Source: Candidatus Wallbacteria bacterium (lineage in GTDB: Bacteria > Muiribacteriota > JAQTZZ01). Taken from it: a stretch of DNA of 64,000 bases. The translations under genes and the position numbers were made by a program. The notes below the pieces were generated by a model. That model was given only the letters and a program-made list of their open reading frames with translations. It did no database searches and was not told the origin of the DNA. Below are positions 9,445-21,415 of this stretch, one piece after another (the stretch's first letter is position 1; the number at the start of each line of letters is the position of its first letter). The stretch is from assembly GCA_028687545.1 (NCBI GenBank), contig JAQTZZ010000006.1, positions 86,104 through 150,103 of the forward strand, in the 5' to 3' direction.

Positions 9445-10560
9445 TTACTTTTGAATTCTGGCAAGGCCCTTGAGCGCGAAGTATCTGAGCACAGGGTGAT
9501 CGGTCTTTGCGATTTCTAAAAGCACACGCGTATATTCTTTCCTCGGGAAATTCAGCATATCCACCAGGGCCTGGCGCTTCTGGTGAAAATCCCCGTTTTT
9601 CGCCTGCTGGATCAGCTTCTCATGTTCAGTCTTAGGAAGTTCAGGCACTTTCTCAGACAATTCCTGCGCCCTGTCGATCAGGTGCTTTTCAGTCACCTTT
9701 TTTTCCAGGATTTTCAGTTCATCCACCTGGGCATCCTTGATCATGGCTGAAATGGTATTCAGATTTTTTACCGACAGTTCACGCAGGGTATCGTTGATCC
9801 GTTTGCGCAGGCTCTCGGTCTTGGCCTTGCGCAGGAGCTCGATCAGGCAGAAGCGGATTTCATCGTCTGCGATTTTGGTCTGGGAGAGAAAATAGAGCAC
9901 GCTTTCCAGCTGCCAGGTTTCGTTCGAACACAGCATGGACTTGATGGTGGTTAGTATATCCATTTCTTTATAATCTACAAGCGCTTTGGCCACGTTGATC
10001 TTGACCCTGGGGCTTTCATCCTTGAGCAGGGGTATGATCAGCGGATAGATTTTCACAGTGTTCATGGCCGAAAGAGCTTCCACGGTATTGGCGCGGATCC
10101 GGGAATCATTATGACGCAGGAAATCTTTCAGGGACGGAATTTCATTCATTCCGCCCAGCAGTCCCAGCCCTTTGACGATGGTGGCGATCACATAGTTGTT
10201 TTTTTCATTTTTCAGCCGTTCTCTCAGATCAGGGAGGTATTCTTTCCTGTCATTGATTGTGAGATTCTGGATTGCCTTGATCCTTTTCCAGGGATCATCG
10301 GAAACAAGCAGATTGACGATGGAATTCCGATCCAGGTTTCCCTTCCCATGGTCCAGACTGGATGGCTCGATCCGGAATTTATCCTTGAGAATTTCAATGC
10401 CTTTGCGGGCCAGATAGTATAATTCGCTGGAAGTTCTTTCGCAGGTGAATTTTTCCAGATCCCTGATCGAGGCGATGTCGCCGTTTTTAATCAGATCCTT
10501 GAGTGCATTTCTCTGCGCCTGGGGGTTTTTCGAATTGAGTTCAGTTTGTTCCGCTGCCAT
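9445..10560 (-). CDS. HEAT-repeat protein
   Basis: 371 aa, acidic/basic helical repeats of HEAT type (for example DSRIRANTVEALSAM, SPRVKINVAKALVDY, VLRYFALKGLARI). No signal peptide, so probably cytosolic. AAGG precedes the ATG, which overlaps the ftsB-like gene by 20 bp. Last gene of the gyrase operon, directly before a terminator. Function unknown; the repeats suggest a scaffold role. Confidence 0.83.
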   Translation of the reverse strand: MAAEQTELNSKNPQAQRNALKDLIKNGDIASIRDLEKFTCERTSSELYYLARKGIEILKDKFRIEPSSLDHGKGNLDRNSIVNLLVSDDPWKRIKAIQNLTINDRKEYLPDLRERLKNEKNNYVIATIVKGLGLLGGMNEIPSLKDFLRHNDSRIRANTVEALSAMNTVKIYPLIIPLLKDESPRVKINVAKALVDYKEMDILTTIKSMLCSNETWQLESVLYFLSQTKIADDEIRFCLIELLRKAKTESLRKRINDTLRELSVKNLNTISAMIKDAQVDELKILEKKVTEKHLIDRAQELSEKVPELPKTEHEKLIQQAKNGDFHQKRQALVDMLNFPRKEYTRVLLEIAKTDHPVLRYFALKGLARIQK

Positions 10561-10915
10561 CAGGTACCTTTTCCTTCTGATCCACGATCCGGATCACTTT
10601 TTCACCTTTTTTGATGAGTTTGAGCTTTTCCCTCGCCAGTCTCTCCACGCCCTCATCAGTTTTAATTTCGGCAATTTTCTTCTCCAGTTCAATTATTTTT
10701 TCGCGCAGAACCTGATTTTCCTCGATTTTTTTCTGGACCATGGCTTGATTGGCCTTGATTTCATCGAATCTGTTTTTGAACAGGATGCAGACGGCCAGGA
10801 TAAAAATTATGCCGAAAAGCACTATGATTTTCTGTGTGAGCACGATCCGGATTTTTCTGGATTCCTGGGGAGATTTTCCTGGCGTCAGGGAAAAATCCTT
10901 GAATTTCATAATCAT
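10541..10915 (-). CDS. FtsB/DivIC-like septum-formation initiator
   Basis: 124 aa. A basic N-terminus, one membrane helix (about 27-46, IIVLFGIIFILAVCILF) and a coiled coil (about 50-85), followed by EGVERLAREKLKLIKKGEKVIRI, which matches the FtsB/DivIC signature. The family bridges FtsL and FtsQ in the divisome. A position 10 bp behind gyrA is not a usual place for it. Assigned from topology and the C-terminal motif. Confidence 0.78.
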   Translation of the reverse strand: MIMKFKDFSLTPGKSPQESRKIRIVLTQKIIVLFGIIFILAVCILFKNRFDEIKANQAMVQKKIEENQVLREKIIELEKKIAEIKTDEGVERLAREKLKLIKKGEKVIRIVDQKEKVPDGSGTN

Positions 10916-10925
10916 TCAAGAACTC

Positions 10926-13427
10926 TCACTCGGAATCGCCGATATCTGGTTCGTCGTCCTTTTCCAGAGTACTGGTGGTGATGCTTTCGTCAGCTGAGAT
11001 TTTCTCGACAGCCACCAGTTCGTCCTGAGGATTGAGCCTGATCAGGCGCACACCCTGTGTAGTCCGTCCGATCAGGGAGATGTCCCCTGCCTTGCAGCGC
11101 ACGATCATACCCTGCATAGTGATCAGAATCAGTTCATCCCCATCAGTGACTTCGCAGAGGGAAACAACGCGTCCTGTCTTTGGAGTGATGCGGATGGTCT
11201 TGATGCCTGAGCCGCCTCGGCCTTGAGCTCTGTATTCACTGATCAGTGTGCGCTTGCCGCAGCCCTTCACGGTGGCAACAAGCAGGCTGGCGCTTTCATT
11301 TTTGACGATGTCGGCGTTGACCACTTCATCGTCACCTTTCAGTCTGATCGCCCTGACTCCGGCTGCCTGACGTCCCATGGACCTGACATCCTTTTCATTG
11401 AAACGGATGGATTGTCCGTTGCGGGTGACCACGATCACTTCGTTCTGTCCGCTGGTCAGATTGACGCTGACAAGTTCATCCGTATCCTGAAGAGAGATGG
11501 CAGCCACACCATGGCGGCGCAGATTGACGAAGGCGGAGAGCGGGGTTTTCTTGACCTTGCCCTTCTTAGTGATCATCAGTATGAAAAAGGGATCTGTGAA
11601 ATTTTTTGCCGGGATGAGGGTGGCGATCCGCTCGTCTTTCTCCAGATTGAGATAATTAACGATAGCCTTGCCTCTTGCGATTCTGCTGGCTTCCTCGAGC
11701 TGGTATACTTTCATTGCCCTGAGTTTTCCACGGTTGGAAAAGTACAGCAGATAATCCTTGGTGTTGGCAACGAAAATGTCCCTGATTGAGTCCTCATCCT
11801 TCATTTTGCCGCCTGTCACACCTTTGCCCCCCCTGTTCTGGGTGCGGTAAATTTCCAGGGCCTGGCGCTTGATATAGTCGTCCCGGGTCACAGTGATCAC
11901 CATTGGCTCGTCCTTGATCAGGTCTTCTTCTTCGAACGAGGCTTCGGACATTTCCATCCGCACAACTTCCGTCTTACGCTTGTCTCCATATTTGGAATCG
12001 ATTTCTTCCAGATCCTGGACTATGATTTCGTCGACCAGTTTAGCATCTGCCAGAATCGCTTTGAATCGTTCGATCATCTTGAGCAGTTCCTGATATTCAC
12101 TCACCAGTTTTTCACGCTCAAGTCCAGTCAGCCTCTGCAGGCGCATGTCAAGGATGGCCTGAGACTGGAGCTCCGAGAATCCGAATTTCTTCGAAAGCTT
12201 TTCACGGGCTATTTCAGCGGTCTCTGAAGCTTTGATCAGCGCGATGATGGCATCGATGTGGTCCAGAGCCTTGACCAGGCCTTCCACTATGTGCAGACGT
12301 TTTTCGGCCTTGCTGAGCTCGAATTTTGTCCTGCGTGTGATCACTTCCCGCCTGTGGCCGATGTAATTGACCAGAAGAGATTTCAGATTAAGGAGCTGTG
12401 GTACATTGTCCACCAGTGCGACCAGGTTGAAATTGAAGTTGGTCTGCAGAGGAGTGTTCTTGTACAACCTGTTTATGATCACATCCGTATTTTCTTCTTT
12501 TCTGACTTCAAGTACGATCCGCACTCCTTCCCGGTTGGATTCGTCGCGCAGATCAGTCACACCTTCGAGTTTCTTGAGCTTGATCAGTTCAACAATCTTT
12601 TCCACCAGGGTGGATTTGTTGCACTGATATGGAACATCCTTGATTACCACCAGATTGCGCTTTTTACTGTCTTCCAGTTCGATTCTGGAACGGATGGTGA
12701 CGCTTCCACGCCCAGTGCGGTAGACATCTTCAATGCTGCGGTTGACAAGGATTGCAGCGCCTGTGGGAAAATCAGGACCCTTGATGTATTTTAAAAGATC
12801 GATCACTTCAGTCTTTTCGAATCCGTTTTTAAGCAGGTGCAGAGTAGCCTGGCAGACCTCATGCAGGTTGTGCGGAGGAATGTTGGTAGCCATGCCGACA
12901 GCGATTCCGGCAGCTCCGTTGATCAGGAGGTTGGGGATCCTGGCCGGCAGTACTACAGGTTCCTGTTCGGACTCATCAAAATTAGGACGGAAATTGACGG
13001 TTTCCTTTTCGATGTCGCAAAGCATTTCCATCGCCAGCTTGTCCATCCTGACTTCTGTGTAACGCATCGCAGCTGCGGAGTCCCCATCCAGCGATCCAAA
13101 GTTACCGTGCCCGTCCACCAGCGGGTAGCGGAGGGAAAATTCCTGAGCCATGCGCACCATTGCCTCGTAAACCGAGCTGTCGCCATGTGGATGATATTTA
13201 CCGAGCACGTCGCCGACGACCCTGGCGGATTTGCGATAGGCTTTGCCTGGCTGCATCCCGTTTTCGTTCATGGCAAAAAGGATTCTTCTCTGGACCGGTT
13301 TAAGACCGTCCCTGACATCGGGCAGGGCACGGGAGACGATTACGCTCATCGCGTAGTCGATATAGGCGGACTTGATTTCCTCTTCAATCTGGACTGGAAT
13401 AATGTGGGTGTTTTTCAGCTCGTCCAT
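10926..13427 (-). CDS. gyrA: DNA gyrase subunit A
   Basis: 833 aa. Catalytic tyrosine Y123 in AMRYTEVRM. The quinolone region reads [10 protein letters not shown], with S84 and E88 at the two positions where resistance changes usually occur, so it looks wild type. The C-terminal beta-pinwheel carries a GyrA box (QNRGGKG), separating gyrase from topoisomerase IV. The tail is acidic. It follows gyrB by 24 bp in the same operon. Confidence 0.97.
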   Translation of the reverse strand: MDELKNTHIIPVQIEEEIKSAYIDYAMSVIVSRALPDVRDGLKPVQRRILFAMNENGMQPGKAYRKSARVVGDVLGKYHPHGDSSVYEAMVRMAQEFSLRYPLVDGHGNFGSLDGDSAAAMRYTEVRMDKLAMEMLCDIEKETVNFRPNFDESEQEPVVLPARIPNLLINGAAGIAVGMATNIPPHNLHEVCQATLHLLKNGFEKTEVIDLLKYIKGPDFPTGAAILVNRSIEDVYRTGRGSVTIRSRIELEDSKKRNLVVIKDVPYQCNKSTLVEKIVELIKLKKLEGVTDLRDESNREGVRIVLEVRKEENTDVIINRLYKNTPLQTNFNFNLVALVDNVPQLLNLKSLLVNYIGHRREVITRRTKFELSKAEKRLHIVEGLVKALDHIDAIIALIKASETAEIAREKLSKKFGFSELQSQAILDMRLQRLTGLEREKLVSEYQELLKMIERFKAILADAKLVDEIIVQDLEEIDSKYGDKRKTEVVRMEMSEASFEEEDLIKDEPMVITVTRDDYIKRQALEIYRTQNRGGKGVTGGKMKDEDSIRDIFVANTKDYLLYFSNRGKLRAMKVYQLEEASRIARGKAIVNYLNLEKDERIATLIPAKNFTDPFFILMITKKGKVKKTPLSAFVNLRRHGVAAISLQDTDELVSVNLTSGQNEVIVVTRNGQSIRFNEKDVRSMGRQAAGVRAIRLKGDDEVVNADIVKNESASLLVATVKGCGKRTLISEYRAQGRGGSGIKTIRITPKTGRVVSLCEVTDGDELILITMQGMIVRCKAGDISLIGRTTQGVRLIRLNPQDELVAVEKISADESITTSTLEKDDEPDIGDSE

Positions 13428-13451
13428 GTCAGCTCCTTAGAAATAATGTAT

Positions 13452-15574
<2,123 letters not shown>

Positions 15575-15585
<11 letters not shown>

Positions 15586-16051
15586 TCAAGTATCGCTCAT
15601 ACAGCCAGGCATTGCCCAGATATGACTTGAAATTCTTCCTCAATTCGTTGCTTTCAATATCCGAGAGCAGTGCGTTGATTTCATCCAGGATTTCTCCTGT
15701 TAAAGGATGCCCAGCCTGGTATTCCAGCCAGGAATCTCTTTGCTCGGCCTGAGAGTCATTCAGCCTGCAGATTTTGAAATGGATGTCTGTTACAGTTTCA
15801 GCACCCAGTTCCCTGTTGAAGGCTTCGATCAGGTTCTTTTTCATCTGCTTGAGATGGTAAAGATAAAGATTATTCTCGCCGGCCAGGGTAATTACCCCCT
15901 CACTGAAATTTACGATGCGGAAATCATTCTGAAAGGTGGCTCCGATCGTCTGCCAGACGGCCGTGATTCTGGCCGCCAGGAAGAAGCCTTCCAGGCGCCT
16001 GTTTTCTTTAAATGTTTTAGCAAGCATCTCCGATATATTTTGCATGGCCAT
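15575..16051 (-). CDS. DciA-like protein (DUF721)
   Basis: About 158 aa. The middle carries the DUF721 pattern (VWQTIGATFQNDFRIVNFSEGVITLAGENNLYLYHLKQMKKNLIEAFN), shared with DciA, the replicative-helicase operator of bacteria lacking DnaC/DnaI. The gene normally lies between recF and gyrB; here remB and gyrB follow with short overlaps. The start is uncertain: ATGs at 16051 and 16045 both lack a clear Shine-Dalgarno. First gene of the gyrase operon. Confidence 0.75.
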
Positions 16052-16126
16052 AATATAGTAACAGAGAGTCAAGGAAAAACAAAGAATTATTTATGGTTTA
16101 TTTTGAAACCGGACCGCTTAAATCTT

Positions 16127-16233
16127 AGTGGACCGTTACATTTGAATTTACCAACTGTCAGTTTCCGGAAACGCTTCTGCTACAGGCGTTTGTAGGAAAG
16201 CATTATTATGAAATTCAAATGATACGGACCACT
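16127..16233. repeat. MITE-like element A with 23-bp terminal inverted repeats
   Basis: The left end at 16127-16149 (AGTGGACCGTTACATTTGAA...) and right end at 16211-16233 are inverted copies matching at about 20 of 23 positions. The 61-bp centre has a small hairpin (AAACGC/GCGTTT). No gene. Its ends are related to those of element B, which abuts it with a shared 3 bp. Confidence 0.65.
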
Positions 16234-16513
16234 AGTGGTTCACCACACTTAAATTTATGATTTCAGCCGGAGTGCCGGAGATTCGGATGCAAGGCGCGGT
16301 GAGGAAGAAAATGTGGTGCATTTTCGACGAACCGCAACGCAGCAGACGGATCGCCGCCACCCGGCAGTCAGCGAGTAATGAAACATGATATCGGCCAGCT
16401 TCTTTGTCGCGGCTGTCGCGGCAACCAGCCCAGGTTGCCTTGTCGCCGCTTTGCGAATCTGTCTCGATCTCATGTTTCTGAAACCACAAATTTAAGTGTG
16501 GCGGACCACTAGT
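16231..16513. repeat. MITE-like element B with 26-bp terminal inverted repeats
   Basis: 283 bp bounded by inverted repeats at 16231-16256 (ACTAGTGGTTCACCACACTT...) and 16488-16513, 24 of 26 positions matching. The outermost six bases are the palindrome ACTAGT. Interior is GC-rich with no credible gene: two minus-strand frames of 72 and 85 codons lack recognisable features. The region between dciA and the KTSC gene (16052-16525) holds nothing else but element A. Confidence 0.7.
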
Positions 16514-16525
16514 CAGTCCGGATTT

Positions 16526-16738
16526 TCAAATTACCTGCTGATGCTGATATTTTTCCTTAACATAGCGGTAAAAAAATTTACCGTGCGATTCTGCATTCAA
16601 AAGATTCTCGTATTCCCGTTTCGGAACATCGTAGTACTGGACGATCGAGCCGTCGCTCATTTCGACTTCCAGGACTTTGTTCTCATTGTCATAGCCGACA
16701 GATTTAAGCTGCGAAGACTGTACTTTTTTCCGTTCCAT
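16526..16738 (-). CDS. KTSC-domain protein
   Basis: 70 aa. SSQLKSVGYDNENKVLEVEMSDGSIVQYYDVPKREYENLLNAESHGKFFYRYVKEKY matches the small KTSC domain (Lys-tRNA synthetase C-terminal-like; SVGYD, YxYxxVP, SxGxxFN features). GAGG lies at the right spacing before the ATG. Biochemical role unknown. It stands alone between the repeat elements and the MBL gene. Confidence 0.85.
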   Translation of the reverse strand: MERKKVQSSQLKSVGYDNENKVLEVEMSDGSIVQYYDVPKREYENLLNAESHGKFFYRYVKEKYQHQQVI

Positions 16739-16812
16739 GCATTTACCTCAACTTTCCATTGAGCCTCTTGTAAAATTTCAGTTTCACGATTCGCTTCAGC
16801 ATAAATGATATT

Positions 16813-17439
16813 TTACCGATCTCCTTTTATCCCCACCAGAAATGGATTGTGTTGTTTTTCATGCAGGATCTTGGTTTGAGGGCCGTGACCAGGGTAGACC
16901 AGAGTCAGATCTGGCAGAGTGAAAAGCTTCTTCTGTATGCTGCGGATCAGAGCTTTGTAATCACCACCCGGCAGGTCTGTGCGACCGATCGATTCGGCAA
17001 ACAGGGTATCCCCTGAAATCACGAAGCCGGAACCTGCAAAACTGAGTCCACCCGGTGTATGTCCCGGTGTGTGGATTACTCTGAGACCTGCAAATTCTTC
17101 TCCATCTTCGAGGAATCGGTCGATATCCAGCACGATCGGTTTAGACAGAAAAGAAGAAAAATTCAGCTCGGGATCTGTAAACCATTTCTGTTCATGCACT
17201 CCGGCCACAAGGGATGCCCCGGTCTTTTCAACCAGCTCCCCGGCGCCGGTTAGATGGTCATAATGTCCATGGGTGAAGAGGATGTGAAGGAGCTTCCAGT
17301 CATTCTCAGAGCAGAATTCCAGGATCGGATCCGCCAGGGCAGGATCAACGGCGATCAGTTCGTTGCCGTCACCGATCTGCAGCAGATAGCAGTTAGTGGA
17401 AATATCTCCCAGTGTGAAGGTTTTGACGAGCCTGGTCAT
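16813..17439 (-). CDS. metallo-beta-lactamase-fold hydrolase (glyoxalase II-like)
   Basis: 208 aa. The zinc motif THGHYDH is followed by HTPGHTPGG, SGDTLF and a final YPGHGPQT, giving the dinuclear metal ligands of the YcbL/GloB-like group. Cytosolic thioester or persulfide hydrolase by family. ATG at 17439 with GAAGG upstream is preferred over the TTG at 17445. It follows hpt by 2 bp. Substrate not predictable. Confidence 0.88.
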   Translation of the reverse strand: MTRLVKTFTLGDISTNCYLLQIGDGNELIAVDPALADPILEFCSENDWKLLHILFTHGHYDHLTGAGELVEKTGASLVAGVHEQKWFTDPELNFSSFLSKPIVLDIDRFLEDGEEFAGLRVIHTPGHTPGGLSFAGSGFVISGDTLFAESIGRTDLPGGDYKALIRSIQKKLFTLPDLTLVYPGHGPQTKILHEKQHNPFLVGIKGDR

Positions 17440-17441
17440 CC

Positions 17442-17972
17442 TCAACCTTCAGTCATGACGCCGATAAAAGGAAGCTGGCGGTAATGCTGGGCATAGTCGA
17501 GTCCGTAGCCGACCACGAATTCCTGTCCGACTTCAAAAGCCCAGAAATCCGGGCGGATATCCACCTTGCGGGCAACCGGTTTGTTGAGAAATGTGCATAC
17601 CTTGAGTTCCGCCGGCTCCCTGGTTCCAAGAAATTTAAGGATGTGATTAAGGGTCAATCCTGTATCCACGATGTCTTCGACGATCAAGACATGCTGATTT
17701 TTAATGCTCTTTTGAAGATCTTTCAGCACCCGGACTTCCCCGCTGGTCTCAGTTTCATCTCCATAACTTGAAACCACCATGAAGTCAACTGTCAGCGGCA
17801 TGCTTAATTCCCGGATCAGGTCCGCGAGGAACATGAAAGCGCCTTTGAGTATGCAGACCATCAGGATCTCCTGGTCTCCATAGTAAGCATTGATTTCTGA
17901 GGCCAGCGCTTTAATGCGTTGTGAGATTTCTTCCTTAGAAATCCTGACTTTGATGGAATCAGGTTGGAACAT
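17442..17972 (-). CDS. hpt: hypoxanthine phosphoribosyltransferase
   Basis: 176 aa. PRPP-binding loop VLIVEDIVDTGLTL, the ILKGAFMF loop and the VGYGLDY base-contact segment identify HPRT, which salvages hypoxanthine and guanine. ATG at 17972 is preceded by GAGGTACC; the longer frame to 18080 is not supported. Divergent from maf, and first gene of a two-gene unit with the MBL hydrolase. Confidence 0.95.
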   Translation of the reverse strand: MFQPDSIKVRISKEEISQRIKALASEINAYYGDQEILMVCILKGAFMFLADLIRELSMPLTVDFMVVSSYGDETETSGEVRVLKDLQKSIKNQHVLIVEDIVDTGLTLNHILKFLGTREPAELKVCTFLNKPVARKVDIRPDFWAFEVGQEFVVGYGLDYAQHYRQLPFIGVMTEG

Positions 17973-18150
17973 GGTACCTCCGTGGGACAATGACAGATTG
18001 TCTCCCCAAGATATAGCGTTAGCAAGCATTTTACAAGGGGCATTACTAAAAACTTTTGGATTGAATCTGTTGCAGTGCAATTTTCAGGTTAAAGTTAAGT
18101 TTTGCAAATGCCCCTTTGTTTTGTCACCTGGCTTCAGGTAAAATTAGTTA

Positions 18151-18759
18151 GTGAGAAAATTTTCCGGAGAAATAATTCTGGCCTCCTCGTCGTCGAGGAG
18201 ACGCGAACTGCTGCGCGAACTCGGGCTGAAATTCAGAATCATGGTGCCTGAGATCGACGAAGGGAGCGAGGAATTTTATCCAGGACTTACGCAGAAGCTG
18301 GCTTCAAAAAAAGCCCTGGCCGTTGCTTCCCGGGTTGCTCCGGGCAATCTGGTGATCGCGGCTGACACGCTGGTGGTGCAGGGCCGAGTCATTTTCGGAA
18401 AACCGAAGGATCGTGATGATGCCCGCAGGATGCTCCTGGAATTGAGCGGGAAGAAACACGAAGTATTTACCGGTCTCTGCCTCCTGGTTTCAGGCACTGC
18501 CGAATGTCTTTCTGCCGAAGAACGCACTGTGGTGAGCTTCAGAACCCTTTCGGCCGCTGAAATCGAAGCATACCTTGATACTGGGGAACCATTTGACAAG
18601 GCTGGAGCTTACGGCATCCAGGGAATCGGCCGTCTTCTCGTCGAGAGGGTCGAAGGTTGTTTTTTCAATGTGGTTGGATTGCCGATAGGAAGATTGAATG
18701 ATTTTTTTCAGGAACTTGGTTTAAATCTTCTGGAAATGCAGTCTGAGGGTATTTATTAG
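18151..18759 (+). CDS. maf: Maf-family nucleoside triphosphate pyrophosphatase
   Basis: 202 aa from a GTG start. ASSSSRRRELL at the N-terminus, ADTLVV, GKPKD, the SF(R)xLSxxEIxxYLDTGEPFDKAGAYGIQG block and a terminal NVVGLPIGRL are Maf signatures. Hydrolyses non-canonical or pyrimidine NTPs. The next gene begins one base after its stop, so it may lead the pilin-like operon. Confidence 0.93.
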   Translation: MRKFSGEIILASSSSRRRELLRELGLKFRIMVPEIDEGSEEFYPGLTQKLASKKALAVASRVAPGNLVIAADTLVVQGRVIFGKPKDRDDARRMLLELSGKKHEVFTGLCLLVSGTAECLSAEERTVVSFRTLSAAEIEAYLDTGEPFDKAGAYGIQGIGRLLVERVEGCFFNVVGLPIGRLNDFFQELGLNLLEMQSEGIY

Positions 18760-18760
18760 A

Positions 18761-19177
18761 ATGGACATGCTTCAAATGACCCATCTGATTGATTACCTGG
18801 CTGTGGCAGTGGCAATTACAATAATCCTGATTTTCCTGCTGCTTGCGACCAGAATGTACCGTAAGCGGACTTGCGCTAAATTCTACACCAATGTCCGCGG
18901 CCGTGTAGTGATCAAGGGCAAGGTCGATTACAGCGGAGTCCAGATCACATTCGGCAAGCTCAGGAACAAAGACAGCGTAAAGGTAACCCCGCTGCTTTCA
19001 AAATCAGGAGAAATCATGAGAATCACCACTGATAAAAAGGGAAACTTCAGTTTTGAAGGAAGTCCTTCGGGGGTACACTGGATTGTGGCAGAGGCAAAAG
19101 GGTGCAAAACCGTGCTCAAAGCGGTTCGACTTGAAACCAGCGAGGAAAATCTGATCCCTGACATTGTCCTGAAATGA
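18761..19177 (+). CDS. membrane-anchored protein with a carboxypeptidase-regulatory-like domain
   Basis: 138 aa. A short N-terminus and one membrane helix (about 11-30, YLAVAVAITIILIFLLLA) are followed by a soluble domain. The segment TTDKKGNFSFEGSPSGVHWIVAEAKG resembles the transthyretin-like CarboxypepD_reg fold. Orientation not certain. It starts one base after maf and precedes three pilin-like genes, so it may belong to that system. Function unknown. Confidence 0.72.
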   Translation: MDMLQMTHLIDYLAVAVAITIILIFLLLATRMYRKRTCAKFYTNVRGRVVIKGKVDYSGVQITFGKLRNKDSVKVTPLLSKSGEIMRITTDKKGNFSFEGSPSGVHWIVAEAKGCKTVLKAVRLETSEENLIPDIVLK

Positions 19178-19225
19178 AACTACTGCAGTTTACGGAGGTA
19201 TTAATAAGTTGGAAAGGAGTCTGAA

Positions 19226-19906
19226 ATGAATCATAAAGCAGTGACGATGATCGAATTTGTTCTGGCTGTGGCGGTGGTTGGAGCTTCGCTGGTCCCAATC
19301 ACCGGAAGCATGCTTTCATATTTCAAGAGGGTCAAGACCATTGAAGGCTCCCTTGGTTTCACGAATCGGGCTCAGGCGGTCCTGAATGCCCTGCTCGATG
19401 ATGTCAGTTTTGAGGTAGTTTATACACTTATGAAAGAAAAAGGCGGCGGGCATTGCGAGAATGTGATCGACCTTCAGGACAGAGCCTTCGCGTTGATCAC
19501 GGATCTGACAGATAAAAAATTGGTGAATCGTGACGGTAAGCAGATCTGTCCGCAAGATAATTCAGGACAGGAAAACACCCCTGAAGGGTTGTGGCGGGTG
19601 AGCGGCAATGGCACCTATTTCCGTTCGAACAAGGTCGATTACTACTTCACGTTGAAAATTACCAATATACCCCTGCAGTTTCACTGGAAACAGTATAAAA
19701 CCAATGAAAACCACAATGAGGTCATCGGCTGGGAGATCAAACCGGCTGGAGTCGAACCCAATGTTCAGACTCTTGATGTGAACGACATCAAGAGGGACAT
19801 GTTTGTACAGCTGATTCTTTATGTGAAGTGGAAGGAATATGACCGTGACATGGAATATTCGTTCGTCACGTTCAAGGCCAATCTGGACAATTCCAACGAC
19901 AAGTAG
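19226..19906 (+). CDS. pseudopilin-like protein (PilV/GspI-like position)
   Basis: 226 aa. Type III-like N-terminus: NHKA then VTMIEFVLAVAVVGASLVPI. The conserved Glu is at +5 if cleavage follows Ala5, and a hydrophobic helix follows. Ala at -1 instead of Gly is less common but tolerated by some prepilin peptidases. The rest is a periplasmic domain with no match I recognise. GGAAAGGAG upstream. First of three pilin-like genes in tandem. Confidence 0.72.
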   Translation: MNHKAVTMIEFVLAVAVVGASLVPITGSMLSYFKRVKTIEGSLGFTNRAQAVLNALLDDVSFEVVYTLMKEKGGGHCENVIDLQDRAFALITDLTDKKLVNRDGKQICPQDNSGQENTPEGLWRVSGNGTYFRSNKVDYYFTLKITNIPLQFHWKQYKTNENHNEVIGWEIKPAGVEPNVQTLDVNDIKRDMFVQLILYVKWKEYDRDMEYSFVTFKANLDNSNDK

Positions 19907-19914
19907 GAGGAGAT

Positions 19915-20553
19915 ATGAATCGGAAGGGTATCGCGCTTGCTGTGGCAATGATTTTCATCTTCGTGGCCTTCGGCCTGATCCTTTTCATCTCCCAGCTCAA
20001 CCGTTCCAATACGATTGACCAGGTGGTAGTCAGGGAAAATTACAGGGCCATCTATTTGGCCAAGGGAGCTATCCAGATGGCCATGCTGAAGACCAGGCAA
20101 TTTCCCGAGGAACTGAGAGATGCCTGCTGTTTTTTTGACGCAAAGGGAACCATTGAAAACATGTCTGAAGCTTCGGGAGGGCTGGCGTCGGCTCCGGATC
20201 GCCTGACCGTTCTCGGACTCAGAAATCCGGATGTCCCAGGCGACTGGATTCATGAAGGTGAATTTATCCGCGAACTGCAGATGAAGATGTTTAAAGGGGC
20301 AACTGCCGGCTGGAGCATGACCGAAGGTCTTACCTGCGACGGCCCGTTTACAGGCCAGTTTTTTGTGACTGAGTTGAGATTCATCACCAGGCGCTCAGGC
20401 AACCGTAATGATGCTGTGAAGATCAAGGTCTGGGCCAGAGAAGACAGCGGCAAGACGGTGGGTGAAGTCATGAGAAGCCGCGATCCGGTTCAGTTGCGTG
20501 AAGGCTTGAAAATTGAGGAAGTTCACGAAATTATACTTAAATATGGAGGATGA
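19915..20553 (+). CDS. PilX/GspK-like minor pilin
   Basis: 212 aa. N-terminus MNRKG-IALAVAMIFIFVAFGLILF has Gly at -1 of the cleavage site but no Glu5, as in the PilX and GspK tip pseudopilins. A long periplasmic part follows (DACCFF, then mixed alpha/beta). GGAGGAG ends four bases before the ATG, 8 bp after the previous gene. The missing Glu5 and gene order suggest a tip role (inference). Confidence 0.7.
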   Translation: MNRKGIALAVAMIFIFVAFGLILFISQLNRSNTIDQVVVRENYRAIYLAKGAIQMAMLKTRQFPEELRDACCFFDAKGTIENMSEASGGLASAPDRLTVLGLRNPDVPGDWIHEGEFIRELQMKMFKGATAGWSMTEGLTCDGPFTGQFFVTELRFITRRSGNRNDAVKIKVWAREDSGKTVGEVMRSRDPVQLREGLKIEEVHEIILKYGG

Positions 20554-20557
20554 TGAG

Positions 20558-21415
20558 ATGAACAGGCGGGGCATGTCTCTTGTGGAAATGATGATGGCCG
20601 TATTGCTTTGCGGCTTTTTCTTTGCTGCTTTATATCGTCTGCAGGCGTCCATGAACCGCACTACCGAGTTTGTCCGCTGGAAGACGCAATCCCAGGATAC
20701 AATCCGCAGATTTTATAAGGATTACCTGATTCCTGATATTAATAAAGCCACCTATCCGAGCACGATTGATGCGGATATGACTACGGTTCCAGATCCGACA
20801 AATGCGATGAAATTACAATATCTAAAGGGTGGGGCGATTGACCCCAATGATCCCAATACCTCGATCATCAAGTTCGATTCCCTCTCAGACGGACAGATCC
20901 TGATGAAATGGCAGATCAGCCACCCGGGAGTTACGGTTGATCTGGCTCAAGATCAGGGACAGAATGATTCAGATCCCTCCTTTGCTGCAGTTTGCGAAAT
21001 AGTGGCCTATAAGAGATCTCCTTATGACACCAAAAGGCGGAATGTGATAGTGTATCGCCGTACCACTACTGATTCAACCATCATCAAGCCGGTCAACGAC
21101 AAAGTGATGGTGGAAAATGTGGAATACATCAAAATGTCCCACAGTCCCCGCTACAAACCCGCAGAAATCATCGCCATGAATGTTCTGCCCAACTCCATCA
21201 CGCCAAACAACCCGATGGGAGTTCCGATGGATCCCAGCGACCCTGATTACTTTCACACCTGGAACAATTCCGGCTCGATCAACATTGAAATCGGCCTGAT
21301 CCAGGATGTAAGGGTCACTGTTCTTTTGACTGGCGGACCGCATAGATTCACAACCCAGGAAAAAGTATCAATCAAAACTAATGTGGAAATTATTCCTACT
21401 GCTGGTTTTAATTAG
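20558..21415 (+). CDS. PilW/GspJ-like minor pilin
   Basis: 285 aa. ATG at 20558 with GGAGGATGATGAG upstream; a longer frame to 20513 is not used. N-terminus MNRRG-MSLVEMMMAVLLCGFFFAALYRLQ is a canonical prepilin leader with Gly -1 and Glu +5. The large C-terminal periplasmic domain fits PilW/GspJ in length. It overlaps the next gene by 35 bp. Confidence 0.78.
   Translation: MNRRGMSLVEMMMAVLLCGFFFAALYRLQASMNRTTEFVRWKTQSQDTIRRFYKDYLIPDINKATYPSTIDADMTTVPDPTNAMKLQYLKGGAIDPNDPNTSIIKFDSLSDGQILMKWQISHPGVTVDLAQDQGQNDSDPSFAAVCEIVAYKRSPYDTKRRNVIVYRRTTTDSTIIKPVNDKVMVENVEYIKMSHSPRYKPAEIIAMNVLPNSITPNNPMGVPMDPSDPDYFHTWNNSGSINIEIGLIQDVRVTVLLTGGPHRFTTQEKVSIKTNVEIIPTAGFN

Noticed and set aside
16232-16489. 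85- and 72-codon frames inside element B
   Set aside because: They lie within the terminal inverted repeats, lack a Shine-Dalgarno and show no family features.
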